Source: JAFEDN01 sp963795715
Lineage (GTDB): Bacteria > Pseudomonadota > Gammaproteobacteria > Coxiellales > Coxiellaceae
Direction of reading: 5' to 3'
DNA: 64,000 nt
NCBI GenBank assembly: GCA_963795715.1
Contig: CAWCIY010000002.1
Coordinates: 1,736,001 to 1,800,000, forward strand
The notes under the pieces are model-generated. The model was not told where the DNA came from. It searched no databases and worked only from the letters and a program-made list of their open reading frames with translations. This document shows positions 44,355 through 53,207 of this stretch, piece after piece (the stretch's first letter is position 1; each line of letters starts with the position of its first letter). Position numbers and translations under genes: made by a program.

Positions 44355-45482
44355 ATGCCTAAGATTGTTGTGCAAATTCCCGCTACCGAGGCTTCAGCTT
44401 ATCCAGTTTTTATCCAAACTGGATTGCTGCAAAAACCTGAAACCTGGTTGAATATCAAAAAATTCACTGAAATCACCATCATCACCGATCATAATGTAAA
44501 AAATATTTATGGCCAACAGTTATATAAAAAATTAAAGAATTTTGCTAGTCGAGTTTATTTATTTTCCTTCAAAGCAGGAGAGAAATCCAAAAACCAGAAA
44601 ACCAAACAAATACTTGAGGAAAAAATGTTTCGCCAGGGTTGTAGCCGCGATACTCTTTGCTTAGCTTTAGGCGGAGGCGTTGTGGGAGATCTAGCGGGTT
44701 TCATTGCGGCCACTTTTTTACGTGGGATACCCATCATACAAATACCCACTACTTTATTAGCGATGGTGGACAGCAGCGTCGGTGGAAAAACCGCAATCGA
44801 TACAAACTATGGAAAAAATTTAATCGGCGCATTTTGGCAACCTCAAGCAGTGATTGCAGATATCTCTTGCCTGCAAACATTACCGAAAAAGCAAATAATC
44901 AATGGTCTGGTAGAAGCGATTAAAATGGCACTGACTTGTGATCAAAAAGCTTTTCAGTATATAAAAAGAAATTGGCAGGGATGTTTAACTGGTGATTTGA
45001 AAATTCAGCAAAAGATTATTGAGCAAGCAGTAAAAGTTAAACAATCGGTGGTTGCTCAAGATGAAAAAGAACAATCCGGGTTGAGAATGATCTTAAATTT
45101 CGGCCATACCATTGGTCACGCGTTAGAAAAAATAAGTGATTATAAAATTTTACATGGTTATGCCGTCGCATACGGTATTTTGGTTGAGGCAAAAATTGCT
45201 GAAATACAAGGCATTCTATCTTCAAATGATTATCAGCTGATTACTCAAATTTTTAGCGAGTTAGATATTCACATTTCTGATTTAAAAAAATATTCCATCA
45301 AAGAGATTATCCGCGCTACCAAACAAGATAAAAAAAATAAACTCGGTCAAAGCTATTACATTATTTTAAAAAAGATTGGCCAGGTATTGGTACAAAAAGA
45401 CACTTATGCCCACCCTGTGAATGATCAGACGGTGCAACAAGCTTTTCAACAGCTGCTGGAGACAAAATATGCCCGGAAATAG
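44355..45482 (+). CDS. aroB: 3-dehydroquinate synthase
   Basis: 375 residues from ATG 44355, right after the aroG stop; a longer frame within aroG is not needed. NAD-binding GGGVVGDLAGFIAATFLRGI, TTLLAMVDSSVGGKTAID and LNFGHTIGHALE (metal ligands) are seen. Second step of the shikimate pathway. Its 3' end overlaps aroC by 14 bases. Confidence 0.94.
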   Translation: MPKIVVQIPATEASAYPVFIQTGLLQKPETWLNIKKFTEITIITDHNVKNIYGQQLYKKLKNFASRVYLFSFKAGEKSKNQKTKQILEEKMFRQGCSRDTLCLALGGGVVGDLAGFIAATFLRGIPIIQIPTTLLAMVDSSVGGKTAIDTNYGKNLIGAFWQPQAVIADISCLQTLPKKQIINGLVEAIKMALTCDQKAFQYIKRNWQGCLTGDLKIQQKIIEQAVKVKQSVVAQDEKEQSGLRMILNFGHTIGHALEKISDYKILHGYAVAYGILVEAKIAEIQGILSSNDYQLITQIFSELDIHISDLKKYSIKEIIRATKQDKKNKLGQSYYIILKKIGQVLVQKDTYAHPVNDQTVQQAFQQLLETKYARK

Positions 45483-46578
45483 TTTTGGCCAATTATTTCG
45501 CATTACTACTTGCGGCGAATCGCATGGCGGCGCTGTGGCTGTCATTATTGATGGTTGTCCACCCGGTTTAAATATCGATGAAACAGAAATTCAGCATGAA
45601 TTAGATCGGCGCAAACCAGGGCAAAGCGCCATAACTACGCCACGGCAAGAACAAGATCTTATTCACATCCTCTCGGGTGTTTTTGAAGGCAAAACCACCG
45701 GCGTCCCTATTTTGCTTTTAGCCTACAACGCCGATATGCGTCCTCAAGATTATGAAGAATTAAAGACGTTATATCGGCCTTCGCATGCTGATTTTACCTA
45801 CTTAAAAAAATATGGCGCGCGCGATTATCGAGGCAGTGGCCGCGCCAGCGCTCGTGAAACATTAGCGCGTGTCGCCGCTGGTGCAATCGCCAAAAAATAT
45901 CTGCAGCAGTATTTACAGATAGAAATTATCAGTTACGTCGAACAAGTTGGGTCTATTGTTACTGATATTGACTATCGTACTGTCAAAGCGGCAGATATAG
46001 ACAAAAACATCATCCGTTGTCCTGATGAAGCCGTAGCGCAAGAAATGATTGCTTTAATTGAACAAGTAAAAAAAGAACGAGATTCGATCGGAGGCGTCAT
46101 CAAGGGAGTGATTCGCCATGTTCCAGCTGGTTTAGGCGAACCGGTATTTGATAAACTTTCTGCTGATTTAGGCAAAGCCATGCTCAGCATCAATGCGGTA
46201 AAAGGCTTTGAAATTGGCTCTGGTTTTTCTGGAATAAGCTTGCGCGGCAGTGAACACAATGATGCTTTTTCGGTAGAAAATGGCCAAATAAAATTACTGA
46301 CCAATCATGCAGGCGGCACTCTAGGCGGGATTTCTACAGGTGAAGATATCTATTTTAGAGTGGCTTTCAAACCAGTTTCCACGATTGGGCGTGAACAGCA
46401 AACGGTGACTACACAAAATCAACCGGTAACGATAGCCGCTGCCGGAAGACATGATCCTTGCGTATTGCCGCGTGCCGTGCCCATTGTCGATGCGATGTCA
46501 GCACTGGTCATTATGGATCATTATCTTCGGCAAAAAGGCCAGAATTTCGCAACCTCAGTAATTCCCGCTGAATTATAA
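45469..46578 (+). CDS. aroC: Chorismate synthase
   Basis: 369 residues from ATG 45469 (GGAG upstream, inside aroB). FRITTCGESHGG, RRKPGQSAITTPRQEQD, YRGSGRASARETLARVAAGA and the C-terminal AAGRHDPCVLPRAVPIVDAM are seen. Final step of the shikimate pathway, using reduced FMN. Confidence 0.95.
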   Translation: MPGNSFGQLFRITTCGESHGGAVAVIIDGCPPGLNIDETEIQHELDRRKPGQSAITTPRQEQDLIHILSGVFEGKTTGVPILLLAYNADMRPQDYEELKTLYRPSHADFTYLKKYGARDYRGSGRASARETLARVAAGAIAKKYLQQYLQIEIISYVEQVGSIVTDIDYRTVKAADIDKNIIRCPDEAVAQEMIALIEQVKKERDSIGGVIKGVIRHVPAGLGEPVFDKLSADLGKAMLSINAVKGFEIGSGFSGISLRGSEHNDAFSVENGQIKLLTNHAGGTLGGISTGEDIYFRVAFKPVSTIGREQQTVTTQNQPVTIAAAGRHDPCVLPRAVPIVDAMSALVIMDHYLRQKGQNFATSVIPAEL

Positions 46579-46640
46579 GTCATTGAAAAGTATGATAATA
46601 AATGATTAAAGAAATTATTTTTTCATAGAAAAACCTAGTC

Positions 46641-46765
46641 CGATGAGGGATCGTAAGTTCGATGCGAGCGGAGCGACCTTTCCCTTCATTCCTGGGATCT
46701 GGCTTTGCCAGAGCCCAGGATTCAAACCAGGAAGCAAGTCCCGCTTCAGCGGAAATTGCTGTCGC
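46641..46765 (+). repeat. Three-hairpin dispersed repeat, copy 5
   Basis: Same order as the 39-kb array read on the other strand: CGATGAGGG, a weak hairpin around GAGCGGAGCGA, the spacer CCCTTCATT, a hairpin at 46691-46719 (CCTGGGATCTGGC / GCCAGAGCCCAGG), the spacer ATTCAAACCA, and a hairpin at 46733-46760 (AGCAAGTCCCGC / GCGGAAATTGCT). It lies between aroC and the prephenate dehydratase gene. Confidence 0.65.
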
Positions 46766-46808
46766 AGCCTGAATTGAAATGTCATCTCTTCTGCGGGATA
46801 ATAACTCT

Positions 46809-47390
46809 ATGCTCACAAAAAAAAATGAAATGATTTTAGGGGTGTCCGGGGAAGAAGGCTCGTTTTCTGAGGAAGCCGCCCTGCTTTATTTACAACAAAC
46901 CCAATTACGGGCCAGCTTACAATTTTTATTAGATATGGAAGGCGTACTCGCGGCCATTAGCTTAAATCGAATAGATATGGCAATTTTACCAGTGGTTAAT
47001 TCGCGAGGCGGATTAGTAACGATGGCTTTTGAAGCCATGGGTAAATATTCGTTTACTTTTATAGACCAAATTAGTTTGCATATCCAACAATGCTTAATGG
47101 TGCTGCCAGGAACTACTCGTAGTCAAATAACAAAAATAGTTTCTCATCCGCAAGGAATTGCTCAATGCAGTAATTTCCTGAAAAAAGAGTTTCCCCAAGC
47201 TGAAAAAATTGATTGGCAAGACACAGCTCTGGCTGCACGCGATCTAGCAACTGGTAAATTAGATTCGAGTAATGCGGTCATCGCCGCCAGCAGAGCCGCG
47301 CAAATTTATGGATTAGAAATCCTAGAGAAAAACATACAAGATACCCAACCCAACCTAACAACATTTATTATTGTCAAACCGAGGAGTTGA
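46809..47390 (+). CDS. pheA: Prephenate dehydratase (single domain)
   Basis: About 193 residues: a PDT domain only, with no ACT regulatory domain. Converts prephenate to phenylpyruvate. GVSGEEGSFSEEAALLYL at the N-terminus and AAQIYGLEILEKNIQDTQPNLTTF near the end match the family; the usual TRF triad is TTF here. An ATG at 46779 is also possible; 46809 is chosen because the protein then starts close to the conserved domain. Directly before the chorismate mutase. Confidence 0.75.
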   Translation: MLTKKNEMILGVSGEEGSFSEEAALLYLQQTQLRASLQFLLDMEGVLAAISLNRIDMAILPVVNSRGGLVTMAFEAMGKYSFTFIDQISLHIQQCLMVLPGTTRSQITKIVSHPQGIAQCSNFLKKEFPQAEKIDWQDTALAARDLATGKLDSSNAVIAASRAAQIYGLEILEKNIQDTQPNLTTFIIVKPRS

Positions 47391-47391
47391 T

Positions 47392-47670
47392 ATGGGGAAA
47401 ATAAAAAAGGATGAGCTGAAGTTATTACGAGCGAAAATTGATAAGTTAGATGAAGCGATCATAAAAAAATTAGCCTTGAGGCAAAAGTTATCAAAAAAAA
47501 TAGGACTATTGAAAACAGATGCTGGAAAACCCATACGCGATTATAAGCGAGAGGCAGCCCAGCAAAGAAAATATAAAAAAATAGCAACCCACTCGCAAAT
47601 AGATGCGTTATTTATCAGTAAATTATTTGAAATAATTATCGCTAATTCCAGAAGTGTACAAAAGTCATGA
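47392..47670 (+). CDS. Chorismate mutase, AroQ type
   Basis: 92 residues from ATG 47392 with GAGGAG upstream. All-helical AroQ pattern: LRAKIDKLDEAIIKKLALRQKLSKKIGLLK, then KPIRDYKREA. Converts chorismate to prephenate. Here it is a separate gene, not fused to the dehydratase as in classical enterobacterial PheA. The stop overlaps the start of aroDE (ATGA). Confidence 0.88.
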   Translation: MGKIKKDELKLLRAKIDKLDEAIIKKLALRQKLSKKIGLLKTDAGKPIRDYKREAAQQRKYKKIATHSQIDALFISKLFEIIIANSRSVQKS

Positions 47671-49106
47671 ATACTTGTTTAAGAATCGCTACCATAGCAA
47701 ACAATGATATTGAAATAATAAAAAAACAGATATCGCAGTCCACTCCTCTGGCAGATGCTATAGAATTGCGTCTAGATTATTGTGATAAAATTGATATTGA
47801 ACAAATCAAGCAAATAAGAGTCAATATAACACTGCCAGTTATTTTTACTTTACGCAAAAAATCTCAGGGCGGTATCATTGAAATAGAAGAAGAAGAACGG
47901 TTAAACTTAATAGTTCAACTTGCTAGCTTACATCCGGACTACTTGGATATAGAATACGATGTGCCAAAAAAATGGCTGAAAACGCTGCATCAAAACTTTC
48001 CTCAAATAAAATTAATCGGCTCTTATCATAATTTTACAGAAACACCGCAGAATTTATCATACCTACTTGAAACTCTGTCCCAACCGGAATTTTTTGCAGT
48101 AAAAATTGCTACTTTCGCTAACAATATATGCGACACACTGCGCCTTTTAATTTTTTTAAAAAATCACCACCAAAAATATCGCTTGATTGCATTAGCCATG
48201 GGAGAATACGGGCAAATCAGTAGAATTTTGGCGCCTATTTTTGGCGGCTTCGCCACCTATGCATGCATAGATCAAGTCAACGCCACGGCTCCTGGTCAAA
48301 TGACACTGCAAGAAATCAATGAAATATATCGACTGCATCAACTAAATACCAACACTGCGATTTATGCCCTACTAGGAGATCCTATTTCGCAAAGTCCCGG
48401 ACATGTTTTTCATAATCAAGCCTTCTCACGATTAAATCAAAACGCCGTGTATGTAAAATGTCGAATTCAGAGTGAAAACTTAGCTGAAGCCATGAGTTTA
48501 ATCCGGAACCTCCCCTTCCATGGCATGAGCATTACCATACCACATAAAGAAACCATTATCCCTTTTTTAGACCAACTACAAGGAGATGCCGCACAATTAA
48601 AAATTGCCAATACGATTAAAGTTGAAAAAGAGCTTTATTTTGGCTATAACACTGACATCACAGGAGCTGAAACTGTTTTAGTAAAACAGATAGCTCCATT
48701 AAAAAACCGTCAGTGCTTAATTTTAGGCGCCGGCGGTTCTGCAAAAGCATTGGCCTATATGCTTTTAAAAAACAATGCCAAGGTCACTTTATGTAATCGT
48801 ACTTTAGAGCGCGCCAGAATTTTTTCTGAAAAATTTGGCGGTCAAGCAATCGATTTTGCTATGTTATTTAAACAAAAACATTTTCCCTATGATCTTGTAA
48901 TCAATACTTTGCCTGCGCCAGCCTATTTGGAACAATGCGCCAACTGGAAAATACCTGTTAAATGCGATGGCGTCGCCATGGATATCATTTTGAAACCTTT
49001 GGAGACTGCTTTTTTGAAAATGGCACAAGCTGCGGGATGGAAAACCATTACCGGTGATGCTCTTTTTAATGCTCAGGCTTTAGACCAACTAAAAATTTGG
49101 TTTTAA
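47667..49106 (+). CDS. Bifunctional type I 3-dehydroquinate dehydratase / shikimate dehydrogenase
   Basis: 479 residues. Residues ~1-215 are AroD type I: DAIELRLDYCD, His in LIGSYHNFTETP, Schiff-base Lys in FFAVKIATFA. Residues ~225-479 are AroE: IYALLGDPISQSPGHVFHNQAF, MSITIPHKE, NTDITGAETVL, LGAGGSAKALAYML and ALDQLKIWF. Performs steps 3 and 4 of the pathway. AroD-AroE fusions are known from chlamydiae and plants and are unusual in gammaproteobacteria. Last gene of the aro cluster. Confidence 0.92.
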   Translation: MNTCLRIATIANNDIEIIKKQISQSTPLADAIELRLDYCDKIDIEQIKQIRVNITLPVIFTLRKKSQGGIIEIEEEERLNLIVQLASLHPDYLDIEYDVPKKWLKTLHQNFPQIKLIGSYHNFTETPQNLSYLLETLSQPEFFAVKIATFANNICDTLRLLIFLKNHHQKYRLIALAMGEYGQISRILAPIFGGFATYACIDQVNATAPGQMTLQEINEIYRLHQLNTNTAIYALLGDPISQSPGHVFHNQAFSRLNQNAVYVKCRIQSENLAEAMSLIRNLPFHGMSITIPHKETIIPFLDQLQGDAAQLKIANTIKVEKELYFGYNTDITGAETVLVKQIAPLKNRQCLILGAGGSAKALAYMLLKNNAKVTLCNRTLERARIFSEKFGGQAIDFAMLFKQKHFPYDLVINTLPAPAYLEQCANWKIPVKCDGVAMDIILKPLETAFLKMAQAAGWKTITGDALFNAQALDQLKIWF

Positions 49107-49168
49107 AAACAGCCATTCCCGAGATTTTTTTGATTTGAAAACAAATAAGTATATGAAATTCCTTACGT

Positions 49169-49242
49169 GATGGGGGATTCTCAAGGGGGAGAATCGTGAT
49201 TCTCCCCCTTGAGCGCGAGCGCAGGCTTTGCCGAGCATCGCG
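49169..49242 (+). repeat. Three-hairpin dispersed repeat, partial copy 6
   Basis: A perfect hairpin at 49181-49212 (arms TCAAGGGGGAGAATC / GATTCTCCCCCTTGA) is preceded by GATGGGGG and followed by GCAGGCTTTGCC. It matches one hairpin and the tail of the 162-bp units at 39.3-39.8 kb. Confidence 0.65.
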
Positions 49243-49352
49243 TAAAAAGAAGGCGGCTTGCAATTCAATCCCACATGAGTTAGGCTTTCCCTTGAGCAAA
49301 AGCAAGATCTGATCTTTTGACAGATACTTTTTTTTATAGAAGTGACTTAAAT

Positions 49353-50081
49353 ATGGACTTGATTGCAAAACAGGTACCTCAATATCTCATCATCGGCCGA
49401 GGCCGTGTTGCACGACACTTTTTTTATTATTTTACCTTACTAAATATACATTGCAGCATTTGGAACCGAAACGATCCCCCCGAGCAGCTAGATCTGCATT
49501 TGCGTAACTCTACTCACATATTAGTTCTGCTGCGTGATCAAGCAATAGAGCAGTTTATTTTAAATAATAAAAAAAATAGCCAAGCTTTTTTTATGCATTT
49601 TTCCGGAAGTTTAATCAGTTCACAGGCTTACGGCACACATCCGCTCATGACTTTTAATCAAAATTTATATACTCTTGCTGAATATAAGCAAATTCCATTC
49701 ATCATTGATCATGATTGTCCGGATTTTAGTGAGTTATTGCCAGGCATCCCCAATCCGCATTATCGCTTAAATAAGGCTTTCAAACCAAAATATCATGCCT
49801 TCTGTGTTTTAGCTGGAAATTTTAGTTGTATTTTATGGCAAAAATTATTCTATCAGTTTCAACATGAATTTAACTTACCTGAAGCGGCTGCACACCCATT
49901 TTTAAAACAACAAATGCGAAATCTGATAATGGATCCAAAACAGGCTTTAACCGGACCACTGACCAGAAACGATTATGGAACTCTTGAAAAAAATATTACT
50001 GCCTTAGAAGAAGATGCATTCAAAGAAATATATCTGGCTTTTATAAACTGTTATCGACAAAACGGAGAAATCTTTCAATGA
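49353..50081 (+). CDS. Rossmann/DUF2520 protein, probable PanG-type ketopantoate reductase
   Basis: 242 residues from ATG 49353; a TTG at 49317 is an alternative. N-terminal nucleotide-binding segment LIIGRGRVARHFF, then MHFSGSL and GTHPLMTF, the hallmark of the Rossmann-like plus DUF2520 family, and a helical C-terminal half. It overlaps panB (ATGA). The window has panB, panC, panD and coaBC but no panE; a DUF2520-type protein, PanG, is known to replace PanE in Francisella and some relatives. Function here is inferred from family and operon. Confidence 0.75.
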   Translation: MDLIAKQVPQYLIIGRGRVARHFFYYFTLLNIHCSIWNRNDPPEQLDLHLRNSTHILVLLRDQAIEQFILNNKKNSQAFFMHFSGSLISSQAYGTHPLMTFNQNLYTLAEYKQIPFIIDHDCPDFSELLPGIPNPHYRLNKAFKPKYHAFCVLAGNFSCILWQKLFYQFQHEFNLPEAAAHPFLKQQMRNLIMDPKQALTGPLTRNDYGTLEKNITALEEDAFKEIYLAFINCYRQNGEIFQ

Positions 50082-50869
50082 ATATTTTAGATTTTCATAA
50101 AAAGAAACAACGAAATGAAAAAATTTCCATGGTGACCTGCTATGATTTTTCCAGCGCCCGAATGCTTGCTGCAACACCACTGGATTGTCTGTTAGTCGGA
50201 GACAGTGTCGCTATGACCATGCATGGTTATAAAGATACTTTAGCGGCAACAACTGAAATGATGTCTTTGCATACAGCCGCAGTATCTAGAGGAGCCCCTA
50301 ATAAGTTCATCGTCACTGATATTCCTTTTTTAGCGTGCCGTAAATCTTTCAGCGAAAACATCAGCAACGTACAGATTTTAATGCAATCTGGCGCAAACGC
50401 GGTCAAACTAGAAGGCGCAACCGGTAATCTGGATTTAATCACACATTTAACTGAATCAGGTATTCCTGTGATGGGTCATTTAGGATTAACTCCACAATTT
50501 ATTCATCACCTAGGCGGCTACAAAGTACAAGGTAAAAACGATTCCAGCGCGCAACACATCATCCAAGATGCACTCGCATTGCAAAAATCAGGCTGTTTTA
50601 GTGTAGTTTTGGAATGCATACCTGCCTCATTAGCTGCGGAAATTACTAACTTGCTCGACATTCCCACCATTGGCATCGGTGCAGGTAATCAAACGGATGG
50701 GCAAGTATTGGTATATCAAGATTTGCTGGGTTTAAATACTGTTTTTAAGCCTCGGTTTGTAAAACATTTTATGAATGGCTCGGAGCAAACGCAACAAGCC
50801 ATAGGCGATTTTATCAACGCGATTCAGAAAGGAGAGTTTCCTAATGACGAACATTGTTACCAAGGTTGA
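50078..50869 (+). CDS. panB: 3-methyl-2-oxobutanoate hydroxymethyltransferase
   Basis: 263 residues. First committed step of pantothenate synthesis. MVTCYDFSSARMLA, LLVGDSVAMTMHGYKDTL, AVKLEGA, GIPVMGHLGLTPQ and VLECIPASLAAEIT, then TIGIGAGNQTDGQVLVYQD. Overlaps both neighbours (4 bases with the reductase, 26 with panC). Confidence 0.95.
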   Translation: MNILDFHKKKQRNEKISMVTCYDFSSARMLAATPLDCLLVGDSVAMTMHGYKDTLAATTEMMSLHTAAVSRGAPNKFIVTDIPFLACRKSFSENISNVQILMQSGANAVKLEGATGNLDLITHLTESGIPVMGHLGLTPQFIHHLGGYKVQGKNDSSAQHIIQDALALQKSGCFSVVLECIPASLAAEITNLLDIPTIGIGAGNQTDGQVLVYQDLLGLNTVFKPRFVKHFMNGSEQTQQAIGDFINAIQKGEFPNDEHCYQG

Positions 50870-51605
50870 GGAATGGTTAGAAATAAGAAATTCAAACCTT
50901 GATAAAACCATCGGTTTTGTTCCAACCATGGGACATTTGCATCAAGGCCATCTGTCCCTTTGTCAACGTGCAAAGAATGAAAATGATATCACCGTGGTCA
51001 GTATTTTTGTAAATCCCACACAGTTTAATCAATCAGCGGATTATGAATCTTATCCACGTACGCTAGCACAAGATCAACAATTGTTATCTCAGCATAGCGT
51101 AGATTATTTATTTCTTCCTAATGCAGAAGAATTATATCCAGATAATTTTCAGATCCAAATGATAGAAACCGACTTAAGCCAATGTTTAGAAGGAAAATTT
51201 AGACCCGGTCATTTTATAGGTATGCTCACTGTTGTGATCAAACTGTTAAATATTATTGGTCCGCATAAGGCCTACTTTGGCGAAAAAGATTATCAACAGC
51301 TCTTATTAGTGAAGAAAATGGTACAAGCTCTTTTTTTGCCGGTAACCATCATAGCTTGTGAAACTATTCGCGCAGATGATTTATTAGCACTCAGTTCACG
51401 AAATTCAAGATTGAACACGCAACAAAGAAAAAAAGCTAGCTTTTTTCCCAAAATTCTTAAATATAGCGATTCACCCAGTCAAGCAATTACAGAATTAATA
51501 GCTGTTGGATTTAAAGTAGATTACATTGAAGAAAAATGGCAGCGTAGATTAGGGGCCGTTTGGCTAGAGGATGTTCGTTTAATTGATAATTTTTCATTAT
51601 CTTAG
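50844..51605 (+). CDS. panC: Pantothenate synthetase (pantoate-beta-alanine ligase)
   Basis: 253 residues. VPTMGHLHQGHLSL, VSIFVNPTQFN, RPGHFIGMLTVVIKLLNII, YFGEKDYQQLLLVKKM, then LALSSRNSRLN. ATP-dependent joining of pantoate and beta-alanine. The start (GAAAGGAGAG upstream) lies inside the panB 3' end. Confidence 0.95.
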   Translation: MTNIVTKVEEWLEIRNSNLDKTIGFVPTMGHLHQGHLSLCQRAKNENDITVVSIFVNPTQFNQSADYESYPRTLAQDQQLLSQHSVDYLFLPNAEELYPDNFQIQMIETDLSQCLEGKFRPGHFIGMLTVVIKLLNIIGPHKAYFGEKDYQQLLLVKKMVQALFLPVTIIACETIRADDLLALSSRNSRLNTQQRKKASFFPKILKYSDSPSQAITELIAVGFKVDYIEEKWQRRLGAVWLEDVRLIDNFSLS

Positions 51606-51615
51606 GAGAAGTTTC

Positions 51616-51978
51616 GTGCTAAGAACTTTGCTCTATGCCAAATTGCATAAAGCTAAAATAACACAGGTGGATTTAGAATATGAAGGTTCAATGGAGATTG
51701 ACGAAGAGTTACTTTCCGCTGCCGGTATTTTAATAAACGAGCAAATTCATGTTTACAATCTCGATAATGGCGCTCGTTTTACTACATATGCTATTCCAGC
51801 CCCAGCAGGATCAAGGAAAATCAGCGCAAATGGCGCATGCGCTCATCTGGTAAAACCAGGTCAGCGAGTTATTATATGCGTCTATGGTATTTTTGAAGTT
51901 ACAGCAATTAAAGATTTTATTCCGAAGATTCTATTTCTTGATGAAAAAAATGATTACATCTGCGCCAATTCTAAATAA
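51616..51978 (+). CDS. panD: Aspartate 1-decarboxylase precursor
   Basis: 120 residues from GTG 51616 with AGGAG at 51604-51608. Makes beta-alanine. The self-cleavage site Gly-Ser is in YEGSMEID, giving the pyruvoyl group. NGARFTTYAIPAPAGS and NGACAHLVKPGQRVIICVYG are conserved. Its end overlaps coaBC by about 38 bases. Confidence 0.94.
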   Translation: MLRTLLYAKLHKAKITQVDLEYEGSMEIDEELLSAAGILINEQIHVYNLDNGARFTTYAIPAPAGSRKISANGACAHLVKPGQRVIICVYGIFEVTAIKDFIPKILFLDEKNDYICANSK

Positions 51979-53176
51979 AAAAAAAATTCTAATTGCAGTC
52001 AGTGGTGGTATTGCTGCCTATAAAACTGCCGAACTTATACGTCTATTACGTACAGCACAAGTAGAAATTCAAGTAGTGATGACGGAGTCGGCACAAAAAT
52101 TCATTACTGCCTTGAGTTTACAGGCACTCGCCAATGGCCAAGTGCATGTAGATCTCTTCGACCAGACTTTTGAAAATTCAATGGCTCATATCCATTTGGC
52201 TCGATGGGCTGACGTCATTGTCATAGCACCGGCCAGCGCCGATTTGATTGCCAGACTAGCGCATGGCCTTGCTAATGATTTGTTAACCACAGTTTGCCTG
52301 GCTACGACTGCTCCCGTTTTTATCGTTCCCGCTATGAACAAACAAATGTGGGAAAATAGGCTGACACAGTCTAATGCTAAAAAGTTAAAAAAACTGGGCT
52401 ACCAAATTATTGGCCCTGATACTGGGTCGCAAGCCTGTGGTGAATTTGGTTTAGGAAGAATGATAGAGCCTCTAGAAATTTTCGCCCATTTGGAAAATTT
52501 TTTTAATCCCCATCCCTTTTTTTTGGGAAAAAAAGTGTTAATTACTGCAGGTCCAACGCATGAGTTCATAGACCCCATTCGATTTATTTCCACCAGTAGC
52601 ACCGGTTTAATGGGATATTGCTTAGCTGAAGTATTCGCCAATACAGGAGCTGAGGTCCACTTGATCAGCGGTCCCTGTCAATTGGATTGTCCTCGGGGTG
52701 TACATCGCATATTAGTTACCTCCGCCGCTGAAATGCACGATGAAGCGATTAAAAACTTGCCTATAGATATCTTCATCGGCGCCGCGGCAGTGGCTGATTA
52801 TCGACCCGAAGCAGTCTCTCCCATGAAATTGAAACGTAAACCTGACGTTTTCAGCCTAAAATTGATCAAAAATACCGATATTTTACTTAATATCCAAAAT
52901 TTATCTCCAAAAACTTTTATCGTTGGTTTTGCCGCAGAAACAAATCAGCATTTATTACACGCCAGCGAGAAGCTTAGATTAAAAAATGCAGATATTATTG
53001 TTTTAAATTCAATTGCAAATGGCCAGGGTTTTGGAGACACCCCTAATGCAGTGACTATCCTTACCAAACAAGGTGAGATACTTGAGTGGCCGGTATTATC
53101 AAAAAAAGAAATAGCCTCCCGTTTAGCAGATATGATTGCGACGAAACTTCAGCACCAGTCAGTGGCAATGACCTAA
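51941..53176 (+). CDS. coaBC: Phosphopantothenoylcysteine synthetase/decarboxylase
   Basis: About 411 residues from ATG 51941 (51950 also possible). CoaC flavoprotein half: LIAVSGGIAAYKTAELIR, VIAPASADLIARLAHGLANDLL, PAMNKQMWEN. CoaB half: GPTHEFIDPIRFISTSSTGLMGY, AAAVADYRP, KLKRKPD. Converts 4-phosphopantothenate to 4-phosphopantetheine. Last gene of the pantothenate-CoA operon. Confidence 0.93.
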   Translation: MKKMITSAPILNKKKILIAVSGGIAAYKTAELIRLLRTAQVEIQVVMTESAQKFITALSLQALANGQVHVDLFDQTFENSMAHIHLARWADVIVIAPASADLIARLAHGLANDLLTTVCLATTAPVFIVPAMNKQMWENRLTQSNAKKLKKLGYQIIGPDTGSQACGEFGLGRMIEPLEIFAHLENFFNPHPFFLGKKVLITAGPTHEFIDPIRFISTSSTGLMGYCLAEVFANTGAEVHLISGPCQLDCPRGVHRILVTSAAEMHDEAIKNLPIDIFIGAAAVADYRPEAVSPMKLKRKPDVFSLKLIKNTDILLNIQNLSPKTFIVGFAAETNQHLLHASEKLRLKNADIIVLNSIANGQGFGDTPNAVTILTKQGEILEWPVLSKKEIASRLADMIATKLQHQSVAMT

Positions 53177-53180
53177 ATTT

Positions 53181-53207
53181 TGCTTCGCTAACGCTCGCAA
53201 TGACGGC
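53181..53207. repeat. Short dispersed repeat of the GTCATTGCGAGC type
   Basis: Minus-strand CGCCGTCATTGCGAGCGTTAG followed by CGAAGC, a motif widespread in many bacterial genomes. It supplies the last codons (RHCER) and stop of the kinase gene. A related GAAGCAATCCAGATTGTTTCGC stretch lies near 63124-63150. Confidence 0.5.

Noticed and set aside
49066..49368. Minus-strand frames between aroDE and the DUF2520 gene
   Set aside because: They cover the palindromic repeat and the ends of flanking genes; no coding features.
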